DNA from: Bacteroidaceae bacterium
GTDB lineage: Bacteria > Bacteroidota > Bacteroidia > Bacteroidales > Bacteroidaceae
Reading direction: 5' to 3'
DNA length: 64,000 nt
NCBI GenBank assembly: GCA_902362375.1
Contig: CABIVS010000011.1
Location: 168,458 to 232,457 of the forward strand
Part shown: positions 17,287-26,714 of the stretch, one piece after another
Position numbering within the stretch: position 1 is the first letter of the stretch
Layout of the letters: each line of letters opens with the position of its first letter
Made by a program: the position numbers and the translations under genes
Notes under the pieces: model-generated
Database searches by the model: none
The model's input: the letters and a program-made list of their open reading frames with translations, nothing else
What the model was told of the DNA's origin: nothing

Positions 17287-17319
17287 CACTAGTGTCCCAA
17301 TTTTAATGGGACACTAGTG
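17287..17319. repeat. Perfect 13-bp inverted repeat
   Basis: CACTAGTGTCCCA (17287-17299) and TGGGACACTAGTG (17307-17319) flank a 7-base centre. No T-run follows on either side, so it is a poor terminator. It lies exactly between the broken ferredoxin gene and the end of the efflux operon, which makes it a candidate scar or end of a mobile element, or an mRNA 3'-stabilising hairpin. Confidence 0.6.
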
Positions 17320-17376
17320 TCTTGTCTCATATTCTGACAGATTATAATGGTCAATGCTTATATTATATAAGAACGA

Positions 17377-18990
17377 CTACACTGACTGGATTCCTGTATT
17401 ACCCTTAGTTCGGACTATATGTTTGATACTCCTCCGAACAGTACTCCACTTCGGGAATATCGCAAATGGTCGTACAGGTCCATAGCTGGCGAGTATAATC
17501 AAGAGCGATACTAATGCCGTGATAAGCAGCCAACCGTAGATTTCTTTCATAGAGACAACGAGAGCCTGCGTCTGCACCATTCCATAAAGTTGACCGATAG
17601 GCACATGGTCTATGGCAGGATTGAAATCTACGATATTTGAACTGAGTAGTGAAGCGTTTTTAGCCATTGTATGTCTTAGGAATTCCCCAATAAGTGCCGG
17701 CCCGAGTGTCGCTCCCATAACCGCTCCTGTGAATCCGTTGATGGTAAGGGCCTGTGGAAATACCTGAAATGGAAGTCCGCTCTGTACAATTGAGGTAAGG
17801 AAAACAATGGAGATTATCACGGATGCGGCACCACGAAAAAACAGCGGAATGAAAAGCATCTCTTTCTCAATGCCATAATCTATGAAGAAATAGAAACAGG
17901 CAAGGTAACAGGCAGCAAGGACAAATGCTATTGCCGCCATGGTCTTGTACCTCCATTTACGTAGTGCGAAGGTGAAATATGTGAACGCACACCCGGCGAT
18001 GATTCCAGCGAAAACATACCAGTTCAAGTCGATCAGATTGGTTTCATCAAATCCGAGTATATTTGCTGCATAACTGTGTTCAAACACATGTTCAGTGGCA
18101 ATCAGGGTGAAGAAAACGAGGTAGATGCCCGTTGCTCGTATCACGTTGTGGTTTCTCATCGCCCTGAATGATATGTAGGGATGGTGAAGGAATGTGGCTC
18201 TCCACAGGTTTATGCCGAGACAGGCAAGCCCGATAACTGTTGCACCTCTTATCTCCGTGGCATCCCACCAGTCATAGAAATTGCCATAGACGCAGATGAA
18301 AGTAAAACAAAGCATGAATCCCGCCCATAAGATTGCGCCTATCCAGTCGATGCCGAGCAAAGGAATGAACATTGGCCCGCGTACAGGCTTCACTAATATC
18401 ATAACCAGCAGTACCATTAGGGCGAGCAGTCCGGTCATAATCCAGTGCATATATTCCCATTGCGAGAAGAATATAATATAGACGGTGGTGATACCGTTCA
18501 ATTGTATTACGCTGTCAACTATTATATAGACGTAGCAAAAGAATATCGCCATGTCACGTACAGGAGTCAGCCATAACTGTATTGTGGAGTTACAGGCAAG
18601 TGTGGCCTGCATCCTGAACCATCCCGCCACGAAACAAGTGCCGACAAGCAACGGTACACTTGTTGTGTGGGCACATATAATATTGGCAACTATCAGGACT
18701 ATACCTGAAGTAACCAACTGGGTTCGGGTAGAGAAACGGAACTTGATGCGGAACATGACGGCAAAATTGATGGCCAACCCCATCAGTGAGGCATAGCCTG
18801 CCATGAGAATATCCTCTTGCATAAGTGCCGTAGTACCTACCATGTCAGATGCGGCGGCAAGATAAACTCCGCTTGAGAACTGGATTATCAGTACAAAAAG
18901 AATAAACAGATACGGCTTTAGCTGTCGTGGAATGAAATTGGGAACATCCGGAATGTCGAATGGTCCCTGTGGAACGTGCCAGTCTGCCAT
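17377..18990 (-). CDS. MFS drug efflux transporter (EmrB/DHA2-like)
   Basis: 537 residues with about 12-14 hydrophobic segments, matching DHA2-type transporters that work with an HlyD adaptor. The N-terminus (MADWHVPQGPFDIPDVPNF) is soluble, then the first segment is LFILFVLIIQFSSGVYLAA. It is the last gene of a three-gene minus-strand operon and starts one base after the adaptor gene's stop. It probably uses proton motive force to export hydrophobic drugs, bile compounds or similar toxins; the substrate cannot be read from sequence. Confidence 0.85.
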   Translation of the reverse strand: MADWHVPQGPFDIPDVPNFIPRQLKPYLFILFVLIIQFSSGVYLAAASDMVGTTALMQEDILMAGYASLMGLAINFAVMFRIKFRFSTRTQLVTSGIVLIVANIICAHTTSVPLLVGTCFVAGWFRMQATLACNSTIQLWLTPVRDMAIFFCYVYIIVDSVIQLNGITTVYIIFFSQWEYMHWIMTGLLALMVLLVMILVKPVRGPMFIPLLGIDWIGAILWAGFMLCFTFICVYGNFYDWWDATEIRGATVIGLACLGINLWRATFLHHPYISFRAMRNHNVIRATGIYLVFFTLIATEHVFEHSYAANILGFDETNLIDLNWYVFAGIIAGCAFTYFTFALRKWRYKTMAAIAFVLAACYLACFYFFIDYGIEKEMLFIPLFFRGAASVIISIVFLTSIVQSGLPFQVFPQALTINGFTGAVMGATLGPALIGEFLRHTMAKNASLLSSNIVDFNPAIDHVPIGQLYGMVQTQALVVSMKEIYGWLLITALVSLLIILASYGPVRPFAIFPKWSTVRRSIKHIVRTKGNTGIQSV

Positions 18991-18991
18991 A

Positions 18992-20026
18992 TCAATACTT
19001 TACGTAACATTCAACATTCATACCAGTACGGAGCCGTTCCATATCTTCCGGCTTGTTGTCTTCCGTAAATTCAATCCTTACGGGTATTCGCTGACGCACC
19101 TTTACGAAATTTCCGGCTGAATTGTCCTGCGGGATCAGTGAAAGTGAAGCACCGGTAGCTGTAGAGATTGATCGGATATTTCCGTTGAAAAGAACTCCCG
19201 GGATAGCATCCACCCTTATTTCCACCTTACTTCCGGGAACTATGTGGTGGAGTTGAGTTTCCTTATAGTTGGCGGCAACCCACACGTCGCCTGATTCAAT
19301 AATATCAAGCAGTGTTTGGCCCGGTTGTACGAGTTGACCGACCTGTATCTCCTTACGTGAAGTGTAGCCGTTGCACGGGGCGGTAATTATAGTGTAGCTG
19401 AGATTAAGTTCTGCAGTTTCAAGGAGAGCTTTGGCAAGTTCAATTCCTGCTTCTGACTGCGATATGCGTTGACGGTTGACATCGACGACTGATGAGGTTG
19501 CCGAACGTTGCCTCACAAGCATTTCGTATCGGGCTTTTTTTACCCCATAGTCCGTCTTGGCACCATCATACTGCTGGCGGGTGACGGCATCCTGTGCCAA
19601 TAGTTTTTCGTATCGGGCCAAATCTGTAGCTGCATTATCCATCAGCACTTTGGCTTCAGTGATAGATGCCTCATTGACGGCTACATTTGCCGAAGCTGAT
19701 ACAACTGTCCGGTCAGCGACACCGCGTCCGGCGAGGGCATTCTGGTAATCTGCGTTTGCACGGGCTACATTAAGGCGCATATCGGCATCGTCAATTATCA
19801 CAAGTGTGTCCCCTTTCTTAACCTTCTCATATTCTTTGAAACGGATTTCTTTGATGTAACCTTGTACGCGGCTATTGAGGGGCACTATCTGCCGACGCAC
19901 CTGCGCATTGTCGGTAAATTCTACATTGCCAAGGTGAATGAACTTGCTGCCGACCCACAATGCTGCGACAGCGATTACTGCGATGGTGATGATATAAGAA
20001 AGTATCTTTTTGCTACGGTGTTTCAT
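18992..20026 (-). CDS. HlyD/EmrA family periplasmic adaptor
   Basis: 344 residues. One N-terminal membrane anchor (ILSYIITIAVIAVAALWVGS), then the membrane-fusion layout: 'VPLNSRVQGYIKEIRFKEYE' and 'KGDTLVIID' (first lipoyl half), a helical hairpin rich in Ala/Gln at about residues 75-180, then ITAPCNGYTSRKEIQVGQLV (second lipoyl half). It bridges the inner-membrane MFS pump to the TolC-like channel. Its start overlaps the channel gene's stop by four bases (ATGA), indicating translational coupling. Confidence 0.93.
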   Translation of the reverse strand: MKHRSKKILSYIITIAVIAVAALWVGSKFIHLGNVEFTDNAQVRRQIVPLNSRVQGYIKEIRFKEYEKVKKGDTLVIIDDADMRLNVARANADYQNALAGRGVADRTVVSASANVAVNEASITEAKVLMDNAATDLARYEKLLAQDAVTRQQYDGAKTDYGVKKARYEMLVRQRSATSSVVDVNRQRISQSEAGIELAKALLETAELNLSYTIITAPCNGYTSRKEIQVGQLVQPGQTLLDIIESGDVWVAANYKETQLHHIVPGSKVEIRVDAIPGVLFNGNIRSISTATGASLSLIPQDNSAGNFVKVRQRIPVRIEFTEDNKPEDMERLRTGMNVECYVKY

Positions 20027-21336
20027 ATTTTTCCGGTGGTGAATAAAAGTTTATAATAATAGTAGATGATGTTTATACGAGCGTTAACCAGCTGCTTCTC
20101 CGCATCGAGTTTTGCATTGGCCGCGTCGAGCATATCGGTAATCAATGCCATATCTGCCGAGTATCGCGTAGAAATCGTGCGGTAATTTCGTTCGGCAAGC
20201 TCTGCGCTTTTCCGTTGGTTCTGTAGCTCTTCATAGGCCTCTAAATAGTGTATATGGTCGGCTCTTACAGCAAGCGAGACACTTTCACGTGTGGCGGCAA
20301 GTTCTTCTATTGTCCTTTGTGTGGCAGCACGGCTCTTTGCCAAAGACTTGTTGCTTTTATATAGTGAGGAAATGTTGTAGCTGACCCCGACCCCGATATA
20401 CCAATAGCTTAAGTTGCGATTGATTGGCGGTACTTCTACAAGAATGGGACCGTCAATGCTCCAACCTGCCTGAAGCCCTATCTTGGGCAGACGCTCGGAA
20501 CGGATGATATTTTCCGCTTTGCGACTTATGTCAACACCGGAACGTGCGAGGCTTAATGACGGAGAGTTCAACATAGCCTCCTGCTGCCACCATTGTTCTC
20601 CATTCATCGGTAAAGAACGAGTCAGAATGGTGGAATCCGGTACAACGACAGTTCCCTCGGGCAATCCTGCCGTTGTTACAAGATTGACATTAAGGATGTC
20701 GAGAGTATTGTTTATCTTGACAAGCTGTAACTCAAGATTCGATACCAAGAGTTCATAGCGTGTGATGTCATTTTGAAGAGCTGTCCCCTGCTCATAGCGT
20801 GCCTGCATTTCTTTCAATACCTTTTCGGCTGCGGATATATTGCTTTCCATAACCCGGCGCAGATTAGTATATTTATAGATGTCAAGATAGAATCCTGTAA
20901 GTTGGAAGCGGATATTGTCTCGCTGAAAGTCGGTAGCATACCGTGTGGCTGTTGATTTCAGCCCGGCAAGTTCTATGGCATTTGCCACGGCTCCGCCTGT
21001 ATAAACCGGCTGGGTGACATTCAATGACAGTCCATTTCCCAGATGTGGTATGGGAGCTTTCTGATAGTCGCTGAAATTGCGTTTGGTTGTAAAACCATCG
21101 CCTATATAACTGATCGAAAGCGATGCTTTGACATCTGGTAGGCGACCTGCACGCGCAACGCTTATTGCATGCCCGGCTTCGGTCTGTGCAGAAAATGAAG
21201 GGCGGAGTTGTGCACTGTTGGCTTCAGCGGTCTCGAAAATTTTTTCCAAAGTTATTACCGACTGGGCATAAGAGCACACCCCACCGCTCAACAAGGTCAC
21301 GGAAAGCAACCCTGTGAGCAATCGAAGATTGTTCAT
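20023..21336 (-). CDS. TolC-family outer membrane efflux channel
   Basis: 437 residues. A signal peptide (LLSVTLLSGGVCSYAQ) is followed by the two-fold repeated helix-strand pattern of outer-membrane efflux proteins; 'ITLEKIFETAEANS' starts the first half and 'LSYWYIGVGVSYNISSLY' lies in the second. First gene of the tolC-hlyD-MFS operon, so the channel is made with its own pump. The arrangement resembles emrAB-tolC systems. No regulator gene adjoins. Confidence 0.93.
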   Translation of the reverse strand: MNNLRLLTGLLSVTLLSGGVCSYAQSVITLEKIFETAEANSAQLRPSFSAQTEAGHAISVARAGRLPDVKASLSISYIGDGFTTKRNFSDYQKAPIPHLGNGLSLNVTQPVYTGGAVANAIELAGLKSTATRYATDFQRDNIRFQLTGFYLDIYKYTNLRRVMESNISAAEKVLKEMQARYEQGTALQNDITRYELLVSNLELQLVKINNTLDILNVNLVTTAGLPEGTVVVPDSTILTRSLPMNGEQWWQQEAMLNSPSLSLARSGVDISRKAENIIRSERLPKIGLQAGWSIDGPILVEVPPINRNLSYWYIGVGVSYNISSLYKSNKSLAKSRAATQRTIEELAATRESVSLAVRADHIHYLEAYEELQNQRKSAELAERNYRTISTRYSADMALITDMLDAANAKLDAEKQLVNARINIIYYYYKLLFTTGKI

Positions 21337-21600
21337 GAAGAATTTGTTTTTTATGATATAAATTGATTATTTTGTCAGTCATGGTGTATGACCGAACCTA
21401 ACTCGCAGATTTACGAGCCATAAACTGAAGCTGTGCTTTTCCAGTTTTCCAAATATCCCCAGTTTCTTACAGGGATATCAATAGTTGTGATACATTTATT
21501 CTTTATAATCATACAAGTGCAACTTTTTGTGAATTGCGTTGCAAAATTACAAAAATATGTTGATTTTATGATTATATTGGACTATTATTTTATGTACAAA
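21337..21600 (-). promoter_or_regulatory. Leader and candidate promoters of efflux operon
   Basis: Reading the minus strand, two adjacent -7-like elements are present: the complement of CAAAATTA (21542-21549) and of CAAAAATA (21550-21557). Neither has a clear -33. Two small dyads lie in the leader, GTCAT-N5-ATGAC (21378-21392) and ATATCCC/GGGATAT (21453-21478), and could be operator or RNA hairpin sites. The leader would be about 200 bases. Confidence 0.4.
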
Positions 21601-21651
21601 TGGTGGTAATGCAAAATGTAAGACTGGGCACTCATTTGGACTCCCGAAAAG

Positions 21652-21688
21652 AAAAAGCCTTGTAAGTCGTTGTCTTACAAGGCTTTTT
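21652..21688. terminator. Bidirectional terminator downstream of tRNA-Phe
   Basis: AAAAAGCCTTGTAAG (21652-21666) pairs perfectly with CTTACAAGGCTTTTT (21674-21688) around a 7-base loop. On the minus strand it follows the tRNA by about 12 bases and ends in a T-run. Confidence 0.88.
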
Positions 21689-21700
21689 GGCTTTCGTTTG

Positions 21701-21773
21701 TGGTGCCACCAGGAATCGAACCGGGGACACAAGGATTTTCAGTCCTTTGCTCTACCAACTGAGCTATGGCACC
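21701..21773 (-). tRNA. tRNA-Phe (anticodon GAA)
   Basis: Reading the minus strand, a 73-base cloverleaf begins GGTGCCATAGC and ends TGGCACCA. The D-loop has AGCTCAGTTGGTAGAGC, the anticodon arm GGACTGAAAATCC gives GAA, and the T-loop is TTCGATT. The 7-bp acceptor stem pairs perfectly and the discriminator is A; the 3' CCA is not encoded (the next bases are CAA). One C-T mismatch sits in the T-stem. Own promoter and terminator are visible. Confidence 0.97.
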
Positions 21774-21813
21774 ATAATATTAACCTGATTCAGTTAAATC
21801 TCTTTTGCGGTTG

Positions 21814-21844
21814 CAAAGGTAGTGAAACTTTTGGATTCTGCAAG
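21814..21844 (-). promoter_or_regulatory. Promoter of tRNA-Phe
   Basis: On the minus strand TACCTTTG (complement of 21814-21821) is a good -7 element, and CTTG (complement of 21841-21844) lies 19 bases upstream as -33. Transcription would start about 35 bases before the mature tRNA. Confidence 0.7.
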
Positions 21845-21856
21845 TCTTCTGGAAAT

Positions 21857-21898
21857 AAAAAACACTGATAAAAAGTTAGTCAGCTAATTATCAGTGTT
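21857..21898 (-). terminator. Terminator after thiL
   Basis: On the minus strand AACACTGATAA pairs with TTATCAGTGTT (21888-21898 with 21861-21871), followed by a T-rich run. It ends the sppA-lpxK-punA-thiL transcript just before the tRNA promoter. Confidence 0.8.
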
Positions 21899-21934
21899 GT
21901 ATAAGATGAAAATATTTCAAGTATGTGATGAAAT

Positions 21935-22972
21935 CTATTGCTTATCCTCCTTTAATGGATTCCATCCCTGCGCTTTTAATTCGAATTCTTGTCCATCACG
22001 AGTAATCAATGCACAGCCAAGTTCGGGCTTGGTAATATGTCCAATGAGACGGACTCCTTCCATTTGTGATACTTTCTCATGATCGGCGATGGAAACAGTA
22101 AAGAGTAGTTCATAATCTTCTCCGCCGTTTAAGGCACAGGTTGTAAGATTCATATTAAACTCTTCAGCCATAACAGCCGTCTGATAATCGATTGGAATAT
22201 GCTCCTCGTAAACGCGGCAACCAGCATTGCTTTGTTTGCAGATATGCATTAGTTCTGATGACAGACCGTCAGAAATGTCCATCATAGAAGTTGGGACAAT
22301 ATTGGCGGTTGCCAATTTCTCGATGATATCTTTGCGGGCTTCCGGTTTTAACTGGCGTTCCAATAGATATTCTTTGCCGGTGAAATCCGGTTGAATGTCT
22401 TTATCGCCTTTTAATACCACTTTTTCACGTTCCAAGAGTTGTAACCCCATATAGGCTGCTCCCAAGTCGCCGCTGACACAGATCAGGTCAGTGTCTTTAG
22501 CTCCATTACGGTAAACTACTTTATCCTTGTCGGTATCGCCGATACAGGTGATGCTGATAGCAAGACCTGTCAGGGAAGAAGTTGTATCACCTCCCACAAT
22601 GTCGACATTGTATTGCTGGCAAGCCAGACGGATACCGGAATAAAGTTCATCCATATCTTCCACGCTGAAACGCTTGGAAAGACCAAGAGATACCGTAATC
22701 TGCCGGGGAGTACCGTTCATGGCATAAATATCGGAGAAATTAACTACTGCTGATTTATATCCCAAATGTTTCAAGGGAACATAAGTCAGGTCAAAATGCA
22801 CACCTTCCATAAGCAGGTCGGTTGTTACCAATACTTGCTTTTCTGAAGGGTAGGAGAGAACGGCGGCATCGTCGCCCACTCCATATTTGCTGGATTCGTT
22901 TTCCAGTTTGATTCCCTCGGTGAGGCGGTCAATCAGACCAAACTCACCGAGAGATGCTATTTCAGTTCTCAT
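21935..22972 (-). CDS. thiL: Thiamine-monophosphate kinase
   Basis: 345 residues from the ATG at 22972 (MRTEIASLGEFGLID); an upstream ATG at 22996 would overlap the punA stop. It makes thiamine diphosphate from thiamine monophosphate with ATP. Family motifs are all present: GVGDDAAVL, TTDLLMEGVHFDL, IVGGDTTSS, 'MDISDGLSSEL' and NGGEDYELLF (AIRS/PurM-type fold). Last gene of the minus-strand operon. Confidence 0.96.
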   Translation of the reverse strand: MRTEIASLGEFGLIDRLTEGIKLENESSKYGVGDDAAVLSYPSEKQVLVTTDLLMEGVHFDLTYVPLKHLGYKSAVVNFSDIYAMNGTPRQITVSLGLSKRFSVEDMDELYSGIRLACQQYNVDIVGGDTTSSLTGLAISITCIGDTDKDKVVYRNGAKDTDLICVSGDLGAAYMGLQLLEREKVVLKGDKDIQPDFTGKEYLLERQLKPEARKDIIEKLATANIVPTSMMDISDGLSSELMHICKQSNAGCRVYEEHIPIDYQTAVMAEEFNMNLTTCALNGGEDYELLFTVSIADHEKVSQMEGVRLIGHITKPELGCALITRDGQEFELKAQGWNPLKEDKQ

Positions 22973-22988
22973 AAATCGGGATGGTTGT

Positions 22989-23798
22989 TTAGGCACGGTT
23001 GATAAGTTCGCGCATGATCGTGGTCATTTTCGGTTGAGCAGCGTCAGCGGCTTTCTGAACTTCTTCGTGTGTTACTTCTACGATCTTTCCTTCTACTCCC
23101 AAGTCGGTGATGACGGAAATACCAAATACTTTGATACCACAATGGTTGGCTACGATAACTTCCGGAACGGTAGACATACCAACCGCATCAGCACCAAGGA
23201 TATGGAATAGCTTATATTCAGCAGGAGTTTCGAAAGTAGGACCTTGCGTACCAATATACACTCCGTGTTGTACTTTAATTCCTTTTTCTTTGGCAATCTC
23301 GTCAGCCTTACTAATCAATTCCTTGCTGTATGCTTCGCTCATGTCCGGGAAGCGAGGTCCGTAAGGGATATTTTTTCCGCGAAGCGGGTGTTCGGGGAAA
23401 TAGTTGATATGGTCAGTGATGATCATCAGGTCACCGATTTCGAAATCAGCATTTGTACCGCCACTGGCATTGGATACAAACAAGGTTTTGATACCTAACT
23501 CTCGCATGACACGTACAGGGAAAGTTACTTCTTTCATGGAATAACCTTCGTAATAGTGGAAGCGTCCCTGCATAGCCATGATATCCTTATTGCCTAGTTT
23601 GCCGAAAATCAGCTTACCGCTATGACCTTCGACGGTAGATACCGGGAAGTTGGGGATATCCGAATACTTTATTTCATACTTCTCGGTGATTTCGTTTGCC
23701 AAACTGCCAAGCCCGGTGCCTAGTATAATGGCAGTTCCCGGACTGGTATGCATCTTACCTTTCAGATAAGCTGCGGTTTCTTGTATTTTCTCTAACAT
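22989..23798 (-). CDS. punA: Purine-nucleoside phosphorylase
   Basis: 269 residues from the ATG at 23798 (MLEKIQETAAYLKG). It is a trimeric-type PNP, splitting inosine or guanosine with phosphate in purine salvage. Visible: phosphate-binding 'GTGLGSLANEI', 'GRFHYYEGYSMKEVTFPVRV', 'NASGGTN' and 'VGMSTVPEVIVANHCGI'. Its start lies 44 bases inside the end of lpxK in another frame, implying translational coupling, although the two act in unrelated pathways. Confidence 0.95.
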   Translation of the reverse strand: MLEKIQETAAYLKGKMHTSPGTAIILGTGLGSLANEITEKYEIKYSDIPNFPVSTVEGHSGKLIFGKLGNKDIMAMQGRFHYYEGYSMKEVTFPVRVMRELGIKTLFVSNASGGTNADFEIGDLMIITDHINYFPEHPLRGKNIPYGPRFPDMSEAYSKELISKADEIAKEKGIKVQHGVYIGTQGPTFETPAEYKLFHILGADAVGMSTVPEVIVANHCGIKVFGISVITDLGVEGKIVEVTHEEVQKAADAAQPKMTTIMRELINRA

Positions 23799-24885
23799 AG
23801 TCAATAATATGTTGGTTAAATTTATCTTGTTGATTTTGTAATATTTCAATTTCAATAGGCAAGGCGTAGATAAATGGTTTCAACTCCTTGTCCAAAGCCG
23901 GATGGTTAATCAGGCGTGTTGCATCTTTCTCGGTGGTAATAATCAACCGGTGTTCTCCTTTCAGTTTATGAAACCGTTCTTTGATAAGCTGTATATCCCG
24001 ATGAGTGAAATTGTGGTGATCGTCAAACGATAGTAAATCTATCTGTTTGCTACAACCTTCCAGTCTTTCGAGAATGGGAGCAGGTGAGGCAATTCCCGTC
24101 ATCAATAATATATCAGTGTTTGCCAGTGAGGACAAAGTAATCTCATGGTTTGCCGGAATGGCATTTGTGTCCGGAGACATGGTAGGGAACACAGGTTGCA
24201 GGTTACCATACCGGAACGATGAGAAGAATAACTGTTGATATGGATAAAGATTCAGTCGTTTCGTGATAATGTTGTAATCAATAGGCTTGATGTCTTGCGG
24301 GCATTTGGTGACAATAACGATTTGCGCCCGGTTCTTGCCGCTAATTGGTTCACGAAGCCGTCCTGCGGGGAGCAAAGTGTCATCACAGAATAACCGGTGA
24401 TAATCCGTTAACAGAATACTCAATCCCGGTTTGACGTATCGGTGCTGAAAAGCATCGTCCAATAGGATAACATCTACTGAAGGCTTTTGCAGTGCAAGCA
24501 ACTTTTCTATGCCATGACAACGCTTTTCGTCGACAGCTACTGTGACAGACGGGAATTTTTGATGCATCTGGTAAGGTTCGTCGCCAATGCTTCTTGCCGT
24601 ACTTTCCGGAGTTGCCAGTACATAGCCTTTCGTGTGCCGTTTGTATCCCCGGCTTAATACAGCTACCTTATATTGGTTACAAAGAAACTTTATCAGATAT
24701 TCAGTGTGCGGAGTTTTTCCTGTCCCTCCTACAGCGAGATTACCTACGCTGATGATAGGTATATCAAAGCTCTTTGATTGGAGAACTTCCCAGTCAAAGA
24801 GTTTATTTCTCATCATTACCACTGCTCCGTAGAGCCAGGAGGCAGGGTAGAGCCACTTATGTATCTTGATAAAGTGTTCGTCCAT
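23755..24885 (-). CDS. lpxK: Tetraacyldisaccharide 4'-kinase
   Basis: 376 residues. It phosphorylates the lipid A disaccharide at the 4' position on the inner face of the inner membrane. The N-terminus has a membrane-associating helix (YPASWLYGAVVMMRNKLFD), followed by the Walker A motif 'GNLAVGGTGKTP' at about residue 48 and 'VILLDDAFQHR' near residue 145, both typical of LpxK. It starts 10 bases after sppA stops and overlaps punA at its end. Confidence 0.96.
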   Translation of the reverse strand: MDEHFIKIHKWLYPASWLYGAVVMMRNKLFDWEVLQSKSFDIPIISVGNLAVGGTGKTPHTEYLIKFLCNQYKVAVLSRGYKRHTKGYVLATPESTARSIGDEPYQMHQKFPSVTVAVDEKRCHGIEKLLALQKPSVDVILLDDAFQHRYVKPGLSILLTDYHRLFCDDTLLPAGRLREPISGKNRAQIVIVTKCPQDIKPIDYNIITKRLNLYPYQQLFFSSFRYGNLQPVFPTMSPDTNAIPANHEITLSSLANTDILLMTGIASPAPILERLEGCSKQIDLLSFDDHHNFTHRDIQLIKERFHKLKGEHRLIITTEKDATRLINHPALDKELKPFIYALPIEIEILQNQQDKFNQHIIDYVRENTRNRSLSER

Positions 24886-24895
24886 GTATTACGGT

Positions 24896-26674
24896 TTATT
24901 TAATATTCAGTTCGAACGGAATACGTGCCTGAATCATGGATTGTTCTTGCAGATTTTTCAGTAAACCGAATTGCTGATAGTACTCTCCTAATTTACTTTT
25001 CAGTAATTGTGATTCTACATAATTCGTCGGTTTCGTATCAAGCAGGGAAGACAGGAAATCTTGTTTCTCCGGATAAGACACAACGGTATAACCTTTGATA
25101 CCAGCTTTTGCAACAGCAATATCCAGTGCCTTGTCAATACCACCTAACTCGTCTACTAATCCCAGTTCTTTAGCAGTTTCTCCAGTCCATACGCGACCTT
25201 CAGCAATCTTCTCGATAGCTTCCTTCGTCATGTGACGTCCTTCGGCACAACGAGTTACAAAGGTATCATATCCTTCAGTTATCATCATTTGAAGCAATGA
25301 TTTCTCATCCTCGTTAAACGGACGCATGATATTTCCGAAATCAGCGTATTTATTCGTTTTTACGACATCATAACTTAAACCGATTTTATCAGTCAATCCT
25401 TTCACATTAGGAATCATACCGAAGATTCCGATAGAACCGGTCAGGGTAGTAGGCTCTGCAACAATCGTATCGGCAACGCAAGAGATATAGTAACCTCCTG
25501 ACGCAGCATAATCACCCATAGAGACAATGACCGGTTTCTTTGTTTTCAGCTCTTTCACAGCATGCCAGATTTGTTCCGAGGCGAAAGCACTTCCACCTGG
25601 AGAATTGACACGGAGTACAACAGCTTTCACATCATCATTATCCTTCAATTTGCGCAAGTCACGAATGACTTTCGAACCGACAATCCCATCTTCGGAAGTT
25701 GCAGAGCTCGGATAGTCTGTAATCTCACCGGATGCATAATAAACAGCTACGATATTACCGCTTTTATCTTTCGGCACATTTTTCCTTACGTTCATCATGT
25801 CGCCCAATCCTAATATAGGAAGATTATCATCTTCATTGATCTCTACCAATTTCTTAAGATAATTGCGCACATCATTGCGATAAATCAGAGTATCAGCCAA
25901 TCCGCATTTTACACTCTCTTCTGCCGGATAGAACATGAGCATGCGATTTGCATAAACATTCAGTGAGTCTACAGAAATATTACGTGAAGTAGATACCCCT
26001 TCCGTAACCTGTCCCCAGATAGAAGTGATAAATGTGGTAACCTGTTCGCGGTTGGCAGGACTCATTTCCGTAGCAATAAACGGCTCTACGGCAGATTTGT
26101 AAGTTCCCACCTTGAACACCTGCATCTCAACTCCTATTTTTTGTAGCAGATCCTTGTAGAACAGGGGAGCAGAGGCGATACCCCGCCATTCAATCATTCC
26201 CTTGGGATTGAGCAACACCTTATCGGCTGCGCTGGAAAGATAATAAAGTCCCTGCGTATAGGAGTCTGCATAAGCAATAACGAATTTTCCACTTTCTTTG
26301 AAGTCGAGCAGTGCGTTACGGATTTCCTGTAAAGAAGCATAGGAGGTGCCTAATGAATTTGCCTGCAGATAAATCCCTTTAATATTTTCGTTTTCTTTAG
26401 CCTTCTGGATGGAAGAAAGAATATCGTCCAGTCCGTATGTGTTAGATCCGTCACCCAACAACTGTGATAAAATACCCAGCGGATCTTCTTGCGTACGTTC
26501 AACCAACGTTCCGTTTAAGTCGAGCATCATTACAGAATTCTTTTTTACGATTGTTTCTGTGTCCGAAGCAGACATGATGCCAAACAACGTTACCATGCTG
26601 ATTATAAATAATACAATACTTGACAAAATGATACCTGTCACCGTGGCAAGTGTAAATTTCAAGAAATCTTTCAT
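24896..26674 (-). CDS. sppA: Signal peptide peptidase SppA, long (67K) type
   Basis: 592 residues. One N-terminal membrane segment (residues about 8-35), then two S49 peptidase halves. The catalytic pair of long SppA is visible: Lys in GTYKSAVEPF (about residue 193) and Ser in GDYAASGGYY (about residue 392). It degrades leftover signal peptides in the inner membrane. First gene of the operon, preceded by a recognisable promoter. Confidence 0.96.
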   Translation of the reverse strand: MKDFLKFTLATVTGIILSSIVLFIISMVTLFGIMSASDTETIVKKNSVMMLDLNGTLVERTQEDPLGILSQLLGDGSNTYGLDDILSSIQKAKENENIKGIYLQANSLGTSYASLQEIRNALLDFKESGKFVIAYADSYTQGLYYLSSAADKVLLNPKGMIEWRGIASAPLFYKDLLQKIGVEMQVFKVGTYKSAVEPFIATEMSPANREQVTTFITSIWGQVTEGVSTSRNISVDSLNVYANRMLMFYPAEESVKCGLADTLIYRNDVRNYLKKLVEINEDDNLPILGLGDMMNVRKNVPKDKSGNIVAVYYASGEITDYPSSATSEDGIVGSKVIRDLRKLKDNDDVKAVVLRVNSPGGSAFASEQIWHAVKELKTKKPVIVSMGDYAASGGYYISCVADTIVAEPTTLTGSIGIFGMIPNVKGLTDKIGLSYDVVKTNKYADFGNIMRPFNEDEKSLLQMMITEGYDTFVTRCAEGRHMTKEAIEKIAEGRVWTGETAKELGLVDELGGIDKALDIAVAKAGIKGYTVVSYPEKQDFLSSLLDTKPTNYVESQLLKSKLGEYYQQFGLLKNLQEQSMIQARIPFELNIK

Positions 26675-26714
26675 TATACTTATTGTTTTTTGCGCCAGCT
26701 TGTTATTAAGCTAA

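Noticed and set aside
17287..17319. Terminator of the efflux operon
   Set aside because: No T-run follows on the minus strand (the next bases read AAATCATT), so it is listed only as a repeat.
21701..21773. tRNA-Phe as integration site of a mobile island
   Set aside because: No integrase gene and no repeated copy of the tRNA end were found in the window.
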